In this document: in pieces, positions 1 through 11,600 of the stretch | Layout of the letters: each line of letters starts with the position of its first letter | Numbering within the stretch: position 1 is the stretch's first letter | NCBI RefSeq assembly: GCF_012489685.1 | Contig: NC_080043.1 | Span: 57,930,289 to 57,994,288 of the forward strand | Direction of reading: 5' to 3' | DNA from: Lotus japonicus | Lineage: Eukaryota > Streptophyta > Magnoliopsida > Fabales > Fabaceae | Length of the DNA: 64,000 nucleotides | Made by a program: the position numbers and the translations under genes | The notes under the pieces: generated by a model | What the model was told of the DNA's origin: nothing | The model's database searches: none | Seen by the model: only the letters and a program-made list of their open reading frames with translations

Positions 1-2
1 TT

Positions 3-2739
3 ATTGATCACCTCCAGCAGATGCCTGGTCCCGATAGTAAGGAGAAGTGTGGCTCTGGTGCTGATGAGGAGAAGAAAGATAAAAAGAAGGTACTTTCTTA
101 TGATATTTGTATGAAATTTTCTTTCTTGATGTTTTGTGATATGGATTCTCAAGCTAGTTAGTTCAACATTTTTTGATGTGATTTGAAGATCAGTTAATTA
201 TTTATTTGTTATTTGTAAAGAATAATCCATAAATCCATTTGTTTTCAACATGTGACTGCTTTTTCTATGTGAAAAACTAATTTTGTGTATAAGTTTTCAT
301 ATGGTTTTCAATTCCCATTTATATTGCCCTATATGAGTTTTTTTGGTGAAAAATGATTAAACATATGGATTATGTTGATAATTATCGTATGGTTGGCCGT
401 ATCTTTGGGCATGGTATGTAGAGTTCCATCCCATAGTGGGGGCCAAGTATTTTATGATTATAAGACTAGTGTGTTGATTTTTCTTTGGTCAACTGTCAAT
501 CATCTGCAGCAGCTGATTGATGCTAGTACGAATAAAAAACGCGGTCCTGGTTCCAAGGAGAAGAAAGTTAGAAACAAGGTATTCGTCTGATATTGCAGTT
601 CTCTCCTGACTATATATTATGATTTATGATTCTAAGCTTGTAATATGGATTTTGAAGCTAGTTAGTTCAATCTCATATGAAGTTATTTCAAGTTTTCAGC
701 ATCATTTTATTTTATTAATGATTTTCTATTTGCAAAGAATAATTCATATAAGTGATTTCTTTATGTGATAAACTTAATTTTGTAGAGAAAGAGGCAAGCA
801 AAAAAGAACAGAGAACTAGGTGTGGAAAGGTTGAAGTTGCTTCCAGTACAGAAAGAGAAAACTATCTCTTATTGCCGCCATTATCTCTACGGAAGGTGCA
901 ATGAGGTTGTCATATATCTCAATCATATTAAACCATAAAATACTTTTCACTTTATACATATATGGAACATGTCATCTTTATTCTGATTGTATTTTGATTT
1001 TTGTGATTATTTTACATTGGATCTTTACACAATGCACAAGACAAATGGTTATTCTGGTGTTGATGCTTCATTAAATTATGCAATTTAAGGAGGTAACTGA
1101 TATATTAGTTTATTCTAGCTTAGGACCTACATAAAGATCATTTATACGTGGGATCGATTGTACAACTCATCTCTTTGAAAAAACAAGATGGTGATATCCA
1201 GTGGTTGATATATGATTGTAATGCAAGAAAAATTCATCTGAAAGTTCGATTAAAAATCAGTTCCTCATTCTAAAGTTAGATTACATGAAACCTTTTTTGT
1301 GTGGTTGTGTTAAAAGTAGCCCATCCAAGTCATCATTGTAAGACCAATGCTTTTTTGCAATTTGTGAGTTAAATATATATTATCCATAAATTGAAAATAT
1401 CATATCATTCTTACTTCCTTTTCTCTTGTCTCATCCAAAATAAATTTTGTAGGGTGACAAATGCCAATTTTCACATGATACGGTCCCGAAGACAAAATCC
1501 AAGGTATCTTTCATTTTAAAAACTTACTCCCTATTATTTGTTCAGCGGTTGTAACAAGAACCAATTGAAATTTACTGAACCTTGTATTGATTTTGATATT
1601 GCAGGCATGTCATCACTTTGCTCGTCACTCTTGCATGAAAGGAGATGATTGCCCATATGATCACGAGCTCTCCAAGTATCCTTGTAACAATTTTGTTTCC
1701 AGCGGCTCTTGTTGGAGAGGTGATACTTGTATGTTTTCACATCAGGTACGCCATGAACTTGTTGTAAATGACTTTGTTTCATTGAACTTAGTACAAAATC
1801 AATATCAACCCTAATATTTATATCCATGTATCTATATTGTATAATTACTCACTTTGGTTAAACTGGGCTTTCTTGATTCAGGTACCTGCCAACCAAGATA
1901 TACCTACACCTTCAAATGTTTGCAAACCACAGGCGGCGTCTCCGCTTAACAATCATGGGTTTAAGTCTATCCAGCAAAACCACTTGAAAGGAATAAGTTC
2001 TCTCATCAAACCAGACCATAATATGGTGGCAGATACTTCTCAGAAACAGCCTACCCCAGCACCAAAAGGAATTAGGTTCATCAATGCTGCAAAATTATCA
2101 CCCAGCCCTAGCACACTGAAACAAGGCATGTTGACACCAAACAAGGAAAGTCTTGTTCAACATGGGACCCTTGCAGATCGAAGTGCATCTGGCACTAGCA
2201 CTACTCAAAGCATAGTGGAAATTTCTAAGAAATTGCCTGCTGTGGCACCTAAGGGAATTAATTTTCTTTCATTTGGCAAAGGTCCTGTCTGCAGTTTTAA
2301 AAGTTCCATGAGCTTCCATGTAAATCGTGAAAATGGTATCAAGTTGCCTCAGGTTGTCAATTTTGGTTTGCCCCACCAAGCAAGTCTGTCTATAAATAAG
2401 GATGGCTCTGACAAAGTTAGTGATGGAACCAAAAATGTACCACAAACTAATCTAGCCTCAAATGAGATTTTAAACAAAGTTCTATCTGTGGCAGAAGAAA
2501 TGAAATCCAAGTTTCCAGGGAAAGCTTCAAAAGATGATTCTGCAAAGGATAACAGCCGTAGTAAGTCAGTTCAAGAGGGAAAGAAGGCATCTAATAATTG
2601 TTCAGAATGCCTTGTATCCGGGTATCATAAACTTGCATCAGGGTCAAGTAAAAATGCACTGTCATCAACTTTAGCTTTTGCAGTGGAGCATGAATCAGAT
2701 ATTAAAATGAAATTAATGGTTGGTGGTTCATCTGTATGA
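3..2739 (+). CDS. EMB1789: CCCH zinc-finger protein, EMB1789-like (3' part of gene)
   Basis: Six exons are visible with in-phase GT-AG junctions: 3-89, 510-578, 786-905, 1453-1503, 1605-1745 and 1882-2739 (TGA stop). All introns are phase 0. The 5' part of the gene lies outside the window. The protein carries three CCCH fingers. Finger 1 (CRHYLYGRC...CQFSH) is split between exons 3 and 4 and has C-x7-C-x5-C-x3-H spacing. Finger 2 (CHHFARHSC...CPYDH) has the same spacing. Finger 3 (CNNFVSSGSC...CMFSH) is C-x8-C-x5-C-x3-H. Exons 1 to 3 are rich in Lys and look like a nuclear-localisation region. The long last exon is Ser/Lys-rich and repeats an APKGI(R/N)F motif twice. The SKYPCNNF linker between fingers 2 and 3 is what suggests the EMB1789 (C3H65) group. 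Proteins of this type are expected to bind RNA in the nucleus; that role is inferred from family. The exact orthologue is my recollection and was not searched. Confidence 0.8.
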
Positions 2740-4090
2740 TTAAAGGAGAATAGATAAAACAGTAGCAGTTCAGACTTCAGTGTTTGAAAGAATATTCTGT
2801 GTTAAACTTAGAGGTTTCAAACCATGAAGCTCTTGGTGATTGGAATCAAGCAATAACCAGAGGGGTGTTAGTGTTGTGTTGTGCTGTATAGTCTTTCAGC
2901 AGCTATGTTCTTTTTGTTTTCTTACAAGATGAGCACTTGTTGCTAATGTCAGTTGTTTCTCATTTGACATCTTAAGTCATTACGTTTTGCCTCAGGCTGT
3001 CAGTCTATTTGGTTTACCGATAGAAAATAGGCAAATGGGAAAACAACACATCCCAAGGCACTTGCTACTTCAACAAAAAGTGGCTCGGGACATGTTATTT
3101 TTCCGTTTTCATACTTTCTAACGGTAAATCAAACGGGCTCAAGTGGATTTGCTGGTGTTACAACTCAACTTTATTGCTGACATTGTAGGTCATGCATTCA
3201 TGCGGGTCTATATGACAACAAATAGCAAAGGTGTTCCTAAAGTGGATTTCTCAGTCTACCTGCCACTCCTGCAATATCCGCAAATTTCTTATTTCTGGAA
3301 GTGATTCAAAGTAGTTAGTTGAATTTAATTCTATGGACCTATCATTAATGTGCCTATCCAATCTTATCCTCTGCTGCTTCCGCAGGTAAACTTGAGTGAA
3401 ATTGGTTGTCCCCTATAATGTTTTGCATGAGAAACTGTTGAAAGTGGTTGCTTAATTTTTGTTCTTATAATTCCGCAGGAATTTATCTACCTTTAGAACA
3501 ACGATAGACTTCAATATGGAAGAAATCCTGATAAAGTTTGAAGCTTTATACCGCTGAAATAGGCATTGGTCTTTCTGCTTCATCCCCTTACTGTAAATTG
3601 ATATTTATTTTTACCGCATCTATTGTGGTTTACAGTTCATCTATCTTGGTTTATTAATTGTGCATGCTTAACATCTTAGTTTTCTCTTTCTTTGCAAACG
3701 CATAAAATGGAGAATCTCTTATTTTGGTATCAGCTCAAGGGCGTTTTTTTTTTTAACATGCTACGATAGTGAAATTCATTTTCATTTGACTAATTTATCC
3801 ATTATATTTACTTTCAAAAAAAATATATATCCATCTTCGTAATAATGGAGCAAATTTTTAAGGTACCTAGTGGTCAAGTCATTATTAATCTCCATCTTCA
3901 TTTGTATTACCCAGAGATGTAACAGAAATTAAAAAAAAGATTTAGTGTTTGAAAAGCTAACAAGCCACTATACTTTTTTAGTAATTAAAATTTAAATTAC
4001 TATCACATTGGTTTCATGCTAGGTAAAGTAGCCAATTTATTTTTTCTCTAATTCATCAAACCTGCTTGTGCAAGGACCTAGCCTAGCAGA
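2740..4090. other. 3' UTR of the CCCH gene and AT-rich intergenic DNA
   Basis: The first few hundred bases after the CCCH stop codon are likely its 3' UTR. I see no convincing coding exon in the rest. Poly-T and A-rich stretches near 3745 and 3930 are ordinary intergenic DNA. Confidence 0.5.
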
Positions 4091-5393
4091 CACTTTTTAG
4101 GCTTAAAAGCGCTTTTGGTCCCCACGAATGCAATGTGTGCAAACATGGTCCCTAAACTATAAAAATAGCATTTTTAGTCCCCAACGTTACCCTCCGTTAA
4201 CAGTTTTGGTCCTTCTGTTAATTTTTAACGTTTTTACTCCCACATGGCACATTTTAAATGACGTGGCACACATTTTTCTGGTACTAAAATTGCTATTTTT
4301 ATTAAGTTCTTCAACATCTTCATCCTTTATTTTTTTTTGAATTCCTTCAACATCTTCATCCTTAACAAATTGTGAGGAGTGAAATATAAATTACAAATGA
4401 TGATGAAGTTTATCGATACCTCCCATGTCTATGCAGCACAAAAGATCTGTTTTGGCTTTCTTTGGTTAGTATAAACTTGGTCTTCCTGAAATCAATAGAA
4501 TAATAAATGATTCACACTTTCATCACAACACCTCAATTCACGCCAAAAACTGAAATGGGGATCCTAAAGGCCAGATAAAGTTCAATTCAGAAACAAGAAA
4601 TCAAGAGAAGTTTATAAAAATGGAAGCTTTATCCCCATCTTCCCCAAGAAAACCCTAGCCACCACCCACCAACCCAGCAGCCCAGTCGCCTCTTCTTCTC
4701 CCCCTCTTCATTCTTTTCAACCACCAAACCGTCAACCACCAAACCGAAACCTCCAGCCACCACAACAAATCTTCAAGCAGAGACTCAGATTTGGTTGATG
4801 GGTAACCGTAACCACCTGTATGGAACGAGAAATTTTGACAGAGACGGTGATGGGTCATCGTTGCTACGGTGGTGTGGGTGTTCTTGAGGGATTGGAGGAG
4901 GACGAAGTGTTCAGATATTGGGCAAGTGTTCAGATCTAGGGGAAGTTATACGAATCTGGGAGAATGAAAGGCTACAAAGCAAGGAGTGTGGTAATGGTTT
5001 TATGGGAGATGAGTGGTACTGGATCTCTTTGGGGTGGAAGGTGATTTGTTGTCACCGTAATGGAATTGTTAAAAAATTGTGTTTTTTATCTTATTTGTTT
5101 TGGGTTTGTTTGTACTGAGTGGAAGAATATAGATGAAGATTAGGATGAAAGATTATGATTTTTTTGGGTTTTTTGGAAATAATGATGAAGATGATGGAAG
5201 AATACTTTAAGATGGTGAATCTTTTCTGGGTTTTCCAGAAAACGTTAATTTTTTAACGGAAAAAGGAAAAGGACCAAAACTGTTAACGGAGGATAACGTC
5301 GGGGACTAGAAATGCTATTTTTATAATTAAGGGTCCATGGTTGCACATATCACATTCGTGGGGGACCAAAAGTGCTTTTAAGCCCACTTTTTA
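4091..5393. mobile_element. Non-autonomous MULE (Mutator-like) with TIRs and 9-bp TSD
   Basis: The element itself runs 4100-5384 (1,285 bp). It begins GGCTTAAAAGCGCTTTTGGT and ends with the near-exact inverse, giving terminal inverted repeats of about 135 bp (4100-4236 and 5249-5384). It is flanked by a perfect 9-bp duplication, CACTTTTTA, at 4091-4099 and 5385-5393. Long TIRs with a 9-bp target duplication are the hallmark of Mutator-like elements. No transposase is present. The interior (about 4340-5200) has only short open frames, so mobilisation would have to come from elsewhere. Whether the interior is a captured host fragment cannot be judged without a search. Confidence 0.9.
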
Positions 5394-5664
5394 TTCAGAA
5401 GTGCCATTGAATCACTGTATAACTTCTTGTTACATTTAGTTGCTTTGTTTATTTTAACTAAAATCCAAACAAAAAACAAATTTGAAAGCTGTTCATGCAT
5501 GATGAGATGACAAAATAGGAGATAATAGTTAACACCATTCCAATTATATTTTGTTTCTTCTAGTTCAACACGTTGTAACAATAGATAATCCGACTTGGTC
5601 ACGGTAATTAAAAGTGGTTACTTGAGTTTCTGTGGAAATTTAATTCTTAGCATATGCATTATGG

Positions 5665-6671
5665 GAGAGACCCTTAACATTTTTTTTTGTCCTTTAGCCA
5701 CCAGTCTTCACAGGAGAAAGCATGGGCGCACCCACGTGTAGGGTAGCCACACCAGATTTTTTGATGTTTTTTTTAATATCATATATAGCGGCGGTTCGGG
5801 ATCCGCCGCTAAACATTTTGTGCTAATGTATAGCGACGGTCGAAAGCGCCGACATAGCTTAATAAGTAAAAAATAAAAATTCACGCTTAACATCAAATTA
5901 GAACACGGTTTTTCTTTCTTTCTTTCTTCCATGGCTGCTTTTCGGCGTTCATCAACTTAAAACCCTTTTCCCCAAAAATTGAAAACCCACCAATCTTCAC
6001 CTTCCTAAATTTCTCATCGCATGGAGAACCCTGATCACCGCACCAATCAACCACAATTCAAGAGGAAATTCAATTGATTCATTGTTTCTCAGGTAAACCA
6101 ACTTCGTAATTCACCTTACTACGCTACACACAATTCATGTTGGATGATCTTTTCCTATTTCTATTTTTTTAATTTTCAATTTTCAAAGATTTTTTTTGGT
6201 TTATGAACTTGTTCCACGCGTTGAGTTGGATCGATATTTTGGGGGGAGAATTTTTGCTTGTGAACTCAGCAGATCTGAGTTCTTTGATGGAACCATGTTG
6301 GGTTTGGAGCTACCTCCGTTTGTTTTTGCTGATGAGTTTTCCTGTTTTGATTGTTGATTCGTGCCTGCAAATTTTGGAATGTTAAATTAGCAGCATTGTA
6401 ATGTTTTCTCCCTAAAAAGCAAAGTTTGTCATTTTTACTGCACAAATTAGTCTTAACTTTTCATGGTTGAATAAACTTTTGTGCTTTTCATGTGAGATTA
6501 TAACTATTTCTTGCTTGCTACCTAATATAATTTCTACTTTAAATTTTAGCATATAATTTCTTTTATGTTTAGCCACACCGATATATAATGTCTGGATCCG
6601 CCCCTGGGGGAAAGAGCCCATGTGACTAATCTGACTCGGGATACGGTAGTAATGAGAGACCCTTAACATTT
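5665..6671. mobile_element. Insertion bounded by 18-bp direct repeats (retroposon-like)
   Basis: The 18-bp sequence GAGAGACCCTTAACATTT occurs exactly at 5665-5682 and 6654-6671 and encloses 971 bp. A T-run follows the left copy directly, as expected for the poly(A) tail of a retroposed element inserted on the minus strand. Inside are two related GTAGGGTAGCCACACC / TTAGCCACACCGATAT tracts and a perfect 9-bp-stem hairpin (TAGCGGCGG...CCGCCGCTA, 5787-5812). No open frame of note is present. The class (SINE, LINE or processed copy) is not resolved. Confidence 0.5.
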
Positions 6672-6717
6672 ACTGCACCTAGTCGAATATGATCACTAAT
6701 TATGGTTAAACAAAATA

Positions 6718-6910
6718 GGGTTAGTGGTCATATTGGTCCCTGTGTTTGTAGTGACTTTTGATTTTAGTCCCTCCCCAGAAAAAACTTGCCGATATCTCCC
6801 TGCAATTGCAAACATTTTGGTTTTCATCCTCGCCGGAGGGTGGAACTCCGGCAAGGCTCCAAGTGGCACGCTTACGTGTTAAAAATGTTCTATGTGGATT
6901 TTTTTTATTT
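6718..6910. mobile_element. Orphan MULE-type terminal repeat
   Basis: This stretch has the same architecture as the MULE terminal repeats at 40.4-42.6 kb. It has 'ggtccctgtgt' and 'gtccctccccagaaaaa' tracts followed by the GC palindrome CTCGCCGGAGG...ACTCCGGCAAGG. I found no matching opposite end or target duplication nearby, so it is probably a truncated element. Confidence 0.45.
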
Positions 6911-7032
6911 TTAATAATTACACCTCAAATTTATAAATTAAAAAAAAGAAATAAAAAAACAAGAAACCCTAAAATCAATTTCCCCCAAAATCAAAACTAA
7001 AAAAAACTTAATTATTAAATTAATCATTTTTT

Positions 7033-7125
7033 TGATAGGCCAATGTTAGTTGTTAGTTGTTAGTAAATTAGTTCCTTCAACAGGATTCGAACCCTGACCC
7101 TTCACCCTGCAAATCCCTTCATCTT
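7033..7125 (-). mobile_element. Possible SINE remnant, minus strand
   Basis: On the minus strand there is a match to a pol III B box (GGTTCGAATCC at about 7085-7096). It is followed by an AACTAACAACTAAC tract and an A-run, as in tRNA-derived SINEs. No clear A box is visible, so this is at best a 5'-truncated copy. Confidence 0.3.
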
Positions 7126-7199
7126 CACCTTCATCTTCAAACCTACACACTTCTGGTTAAAACTTATCCAAATAGCCCAGCCTGAGCCCAATCCAAATG

Positions 7200-8700
7200 G
7201 CTCAAAAGCCCACCAACTCCTCTTTCTTCCATTTTTCCACAGCAACACCAAAAAAATACAGCAACAAAACAAGTCTAGAGCAATTTTCACATGGGACGCG
7301 GGAACATGTGTCCGTTTGTTTGATGAAACCACCACCGTTGGATCACTCACCTCTCATTTCAACCGTCGATGGGCCTCTTCACCCTCTCTTTGACCACCAT
7401 CACAGACACAGTGACAGTCACAGTCACTGCAGTACCAAAATCGATGAATGGATCTCTCTCTCTCTCACAGGCATTGAAGTGTTTGAGGACTGCTGCGACG
7501 TCGTTTTGACGCCACCGACACTCCTTGCTTCTTCTCCAAGCTAGAGAACCCTCATTTTCTTCGATTAGCTCAATGCTCACCGCTTTTACGGTATGCATTC
7601 TTAGCTTCAGTTTCGCTTAATATTTTTTTTTTGTTTTTTTTTTTTGCATTCTGATTCTGCTTCTTCTTCTTTGCATTTTAGGTTTTAAGTTTCAACTGTG
7701 TTTTCAGCAAGCATGGTGATAATAATGTTTAATTTGATAGCCGGTGAAATTGGGAGAAAAAGAATAAAGTTGTTTCGTTTTTGTTTTGCCAAAATCCAAA
7801 CAAGGCCTTATAGTGTTTTCCGTTGCTGAATCGCTTGAAATGTTGTGTTAGTTTTGATTTTGATTTTGATTTGATGATACTAGTCGTTATTGCATGATGA
7901 TGGATGCCTTATCTTCAAAATGGGATTTACGTGGTGTTTCCACTTCCAATTGTCTTTTACCTTCCGCATTCTGTGGTTTCAGTTTTGTCCTTCAAAATTT
8001 GATTTTTCAAATTTCTCTTAAAACCCACCAAAATTTCCATTTTTCAATTTAATTGTTCAAATTCCGCTGGTTTTTCTGATCTTGAACTAACTGTTTAAGC
8101 TATGTGAACGGTCGTTAAGTCACCTCATTAACTTGCTATCAGTTTGATTAATTAATTGAAAGCAGAAAGGCTTCACATAGTTAGTGACACAAGAACCACA
8201 TTTTTCAAAAGCCTTATTAGCTATTATGCTTTTAGTCTTGTCAATTCTTACCATTATATTGGCTTTTCCCAATTGAATTTTCTCATTTGTTAATGCTGGC
8301 TGGGGATCAAATTAATCATAGCAGGTTTAGTTTTTGCTTTCATTTTCTTTGATATAGTGGAGTAGTTAGTAATATAAATCTATCATGCTACCATTGTTAT
8401 ATTGCTTTATTGGTTTTGCATTTGGCTCATATGGTTGTTAAAATGAGGAAATGAAAATAATATGGTAGTAGAAGCAGCCCTGATAATTGATATATTTGTT
8501 TATTCTCAGTACTGATCATTCAGTTAGTATGAAATATTTGTGTTTTGGAAGTTTGATTTGTTAATATGGTCCCGTTGTGCAGCTGAGAAACAGGCATTAG
8601 CAATTTTCCCCAGTTGAAATCTCTTCAGAAGACAAAAAGTTGTTTTCAAACCTGGAATGTTTATCCAGCTGATTTCAGGTTAGAAAGAAATCCAGGAAGC
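7200..8700 (+). promoter_or_regulatory. Leader exon and 5'-UTR intron of the DUF3527 gene
   Basis: A CT-rich leader (about 7200-7590) ends in a donor, GCTTTTACG|GTATGC (exon end 7590). A long T-rich intron runs to an acceptor at about 8581-8582 (TTGTGCAG|CTGAG). The following exon carries the ATG at 8712. This is inferred from splice-site consensus and pyrimidine-rich composition. The exact transcription start is unknown. Confidence 0.45.
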
Positions 8701-8711
8701 TATCTACCAGC

Positions 8712-11600
8712 ATGAGTAGAAAACTTAATGACGGGTTGAAACCGGAGAAGCCGACTTTGTCATATGCTGATCTTCATCATGTAATTATGAAAAGTGAGGC
8801 TGACAACTCTTTCAAATCTCTTGGGAATCAGCAGAAGCAAACTAGAGGGGCAACTGAGGAAGATGAGCTGGTTAAGCACATGTCAAATTTACCAGGTTAT
8901 TTGGAAAGGGGAGAAAAAATTCCGGACAAAGCTTTAAATGTTGGCGTCCTTGATTGGGGCAGTCTTGAACAATGGAAGCACGGCCATAAACATATACCCC
9001 ATAGAAGTAGCCAGACTTCAACATCTACTAGTAATACATCATCTTCTGTTCCAACAAAGGAGTTAACTGGTAATTCTAGCAGGGGTCTATGTTCGTCTCC
9101 TCATCAAAGGACATTCCGTCCATCACTGCAATCTCACCTTATGGCATCTCGGGTGCAAGACCAATCTATAGCCGCCAAATTCTCTGGAGGAATTGTTGGA
9201 AATTGTAAGAACATTAGAGGTAGTCAAAGTACTGTTGACACATACATAAAATATGTTCAAGCTTGTGATCATCTTTCCCAAAACCATCCTGCTGGTGTAC
9301 TGAAAGGATGTGACAGGAAACATCTGAATCCACGTACTAATAAGGAAAGTGACAGCTTGCCCAATGGTCGCCTTTATCAGGGAGCATCATGTGCTAAGCT
9401 GGAAATGAGCACTCAAAATGGTCGAATGGAAATGAATTTAACAGAACAGAATATTGATACTGATGAGCAAGGTATGGCTGAGAGAAGCAAACCGATTGTT
9501 CTCATTTTGCCTAGAGACGTCCCTCAGAACAATCATTGTAGAGCTCCTGACATGCGAACGTCTCACAAGTTTGGAAGCCCTAGTCGAACAAGGTTTTTAG
9601 TAAAGCCTAAGGAACCTTCCTCTAGATATCCAAATAATGATATTTCATGCTCCTGTCCCATGCCAGATGAACTTCGCAGAAGCCATTCTCAGCCTAAAGT
9701 GTCAGGATCCAGTTCCATAGATCCAAAGAGTTTCAAAAATCCTGCTTCTACTTTATTAGCAACTGTACCAGTCAGAATGGCAATAACTCCATGCAGATCT
9801 AGAAAGCCTGAGGAAAGGAAACACACCATTTGCGTACCTTCATCTGCGGATGGGCCTCCCAAGGGATTAGACCGGAAAGTAAATAATGAGAAATCAAGAA
9901 GCTCTTCACCTTTTCGTCGATTTAGCTTCAGCATTGGCATTGCAAGTAAAGGTTCTGGCTGTAAAGAGGTTGCGCATGTGCCACATCAGAGCTCCATAGC
10001 CGCACTTAAATCCTGTTCAGAAAATGCTAGAGGTTATACGTGCTCAAACAATTCAGGCAATGATAAACATGGTGATACTGGCAAAAACAGGTCCAGCCCT
10101 TTGAGGAGATTGCTTGATCCACTGATAAAATCAAAGGCAACAAACTGCCATCACTCCATGGGGTTATCTAAAAAAGCTGCTGAAAATGCTGAAAATGCAA
10201 GAGATTATCCTAGCTCAAACATTTCAGGAGATGATAAATCTCGCGATGCAGGTAAAAGAAGGTCCAGCCCTTTAAGGAGATTACTTGATCCACTGATGAA
10301 AACAAAGGCAGCAAACTGCCATCACTCCATGCATTCATCTCAAAAAGACTCGGTGTTGACAAATAATAATTGTCGGTCAGGTAATGGAAGATGTTCCACT
10401 GCGTTGCCCAAGAGAGAATTGGACCGGGACCAGAGGGTTGGTTGTTCCTCAGTTAATACTGCTGATTTGTCAAGGGACAACAGGAATGTGCCATCAGCGT
10501 CTCAAGCTCTCCTCAGAATTGCTCTGAAGAATGGTCAGCCCCTTTTTACATTTGCTGTTGACAACAATAGCAACATTCTTGCTGCCACAGCTAAGAACTT
10601 GAATGTCTCAAGACAAGATGAATGCAGCTGTGTCTATACCATTTTCTCCTTTAGGGAGGTTAAAAAGAAGAATGGAAGCTGGATGAATCAAGCCGGAAAA
10701 AGCAAAGGTCCTGACTACACTCGCGACGTCATTGCCCAGATGAATGTTTCGGGTTCACACTTTGATGATTCATCTAGCCACTCCTATATTGCAAAGGAGT
10801 TTGTTTTGTTTTCTGTAAAGCTAAAGCAGGGAGACGCAGAGTTCGCTGACTACCAGCCAAATGATGAACTTGCTGCTGTAGTTATCAAGTCACCTAAGGC
10901 TATTGATTTTGTCAATCATGCACCTCTGAGCAGTTACCGGAACAATAGTCAAGATCATCTACATGCAACAGTTGTGCTTCCAAGTGGTGTTCATAGTCTT
11001 CCAAGCAATGGTGGACCTTCATCACTGATTGAGCGCTGGAAAACAGGTGGGTCATGTGATTGTGGTGGTTGGGATTTGGCTTGTAAACTAAAAGTTCTTG
11101 CAAACGTAAATCTAGCCTCTAGAAAATCAAGAGCATCAAAAGCTTATTTTGCAGACCCATTTGAGCTTTTCCTCCAGGTATTTTCTATTTATTAATTTAA
11201 GTTGGTTATCCTTCTAAACTTTTTGTTGACTTATCTTAGTTGTTTAGTCTGTAGATAATTGATTAGTGATATCTTTTATATCTGTCAATTCTAACAACAG
11301 GGGAATGACCAAGACCAAGATAATGGGCCGACTTTCAAATTTTCCCTCTTTAAGCCTGGAGTGTATTCAGTAGCGTTTGATTCATCACTCTCACATCTGC
11401 AAGCATTCTTCATCTGCTTAGCATTAGTGGATGGAAAGATCCTGTATGAACATTCTGGATCTAGAAACACGATTGAAGGAAAAAATCCAAGGGAAACTGC
11501 ATTGATGCAAACTGATGAACTTAGAGTTTTCGGTAAATTTGAGGACATTTCTGCTAGTTATGTTGCTTATCCTCCGCACTCTCCTGTCGGTAGGGCCTAA
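8712..11600 (+). CDS. DUF3527-domain protein (complete, two coding exons)
   Basis: Coding exons are 8712-11177 and 11301-11600, joined in phase 0 across a 123-bp intron (CTCCAG|GTATTT ... AACAACAG|GGGAAT), giving 921 residues. The N-terminal half is Ser-rich and low in predicted structure. The conserved C-terminal half, from about residue 595 (SQALLRIALKNGQPLFTFAV), holds the DUF3527 features: the IFSFREVKKK block, the YIAKEFVLFSVKLKQG block, a GGWDLACKL motif within a Cys-rich turn, and a last exon with GVYSVAFDSSLSHLQAFFIC. Plant proteins of this family have no established biochemical function, and I do not assign one. Residues about 436-545 contain two copies of a basic SSPLRRLLDPL module. 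The Met at 8712 was chosen because it opens the long frame directly after the leader acceptor. Confidence 0.85.
10019..10342 (+). repeat. In-frame tandem duplication inside the DUF3527 gene
   Basis: Two units of about 165 bp, starting near 10019 and 10187, encode similar peptides. Each runs from ENAR through a Ser/Asn-rich stretch to RSSPLRRLLDP and CHHSM. They stay in frame and differ at many codon positions, so the duplication is not very recent. Confidence 0.75.
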
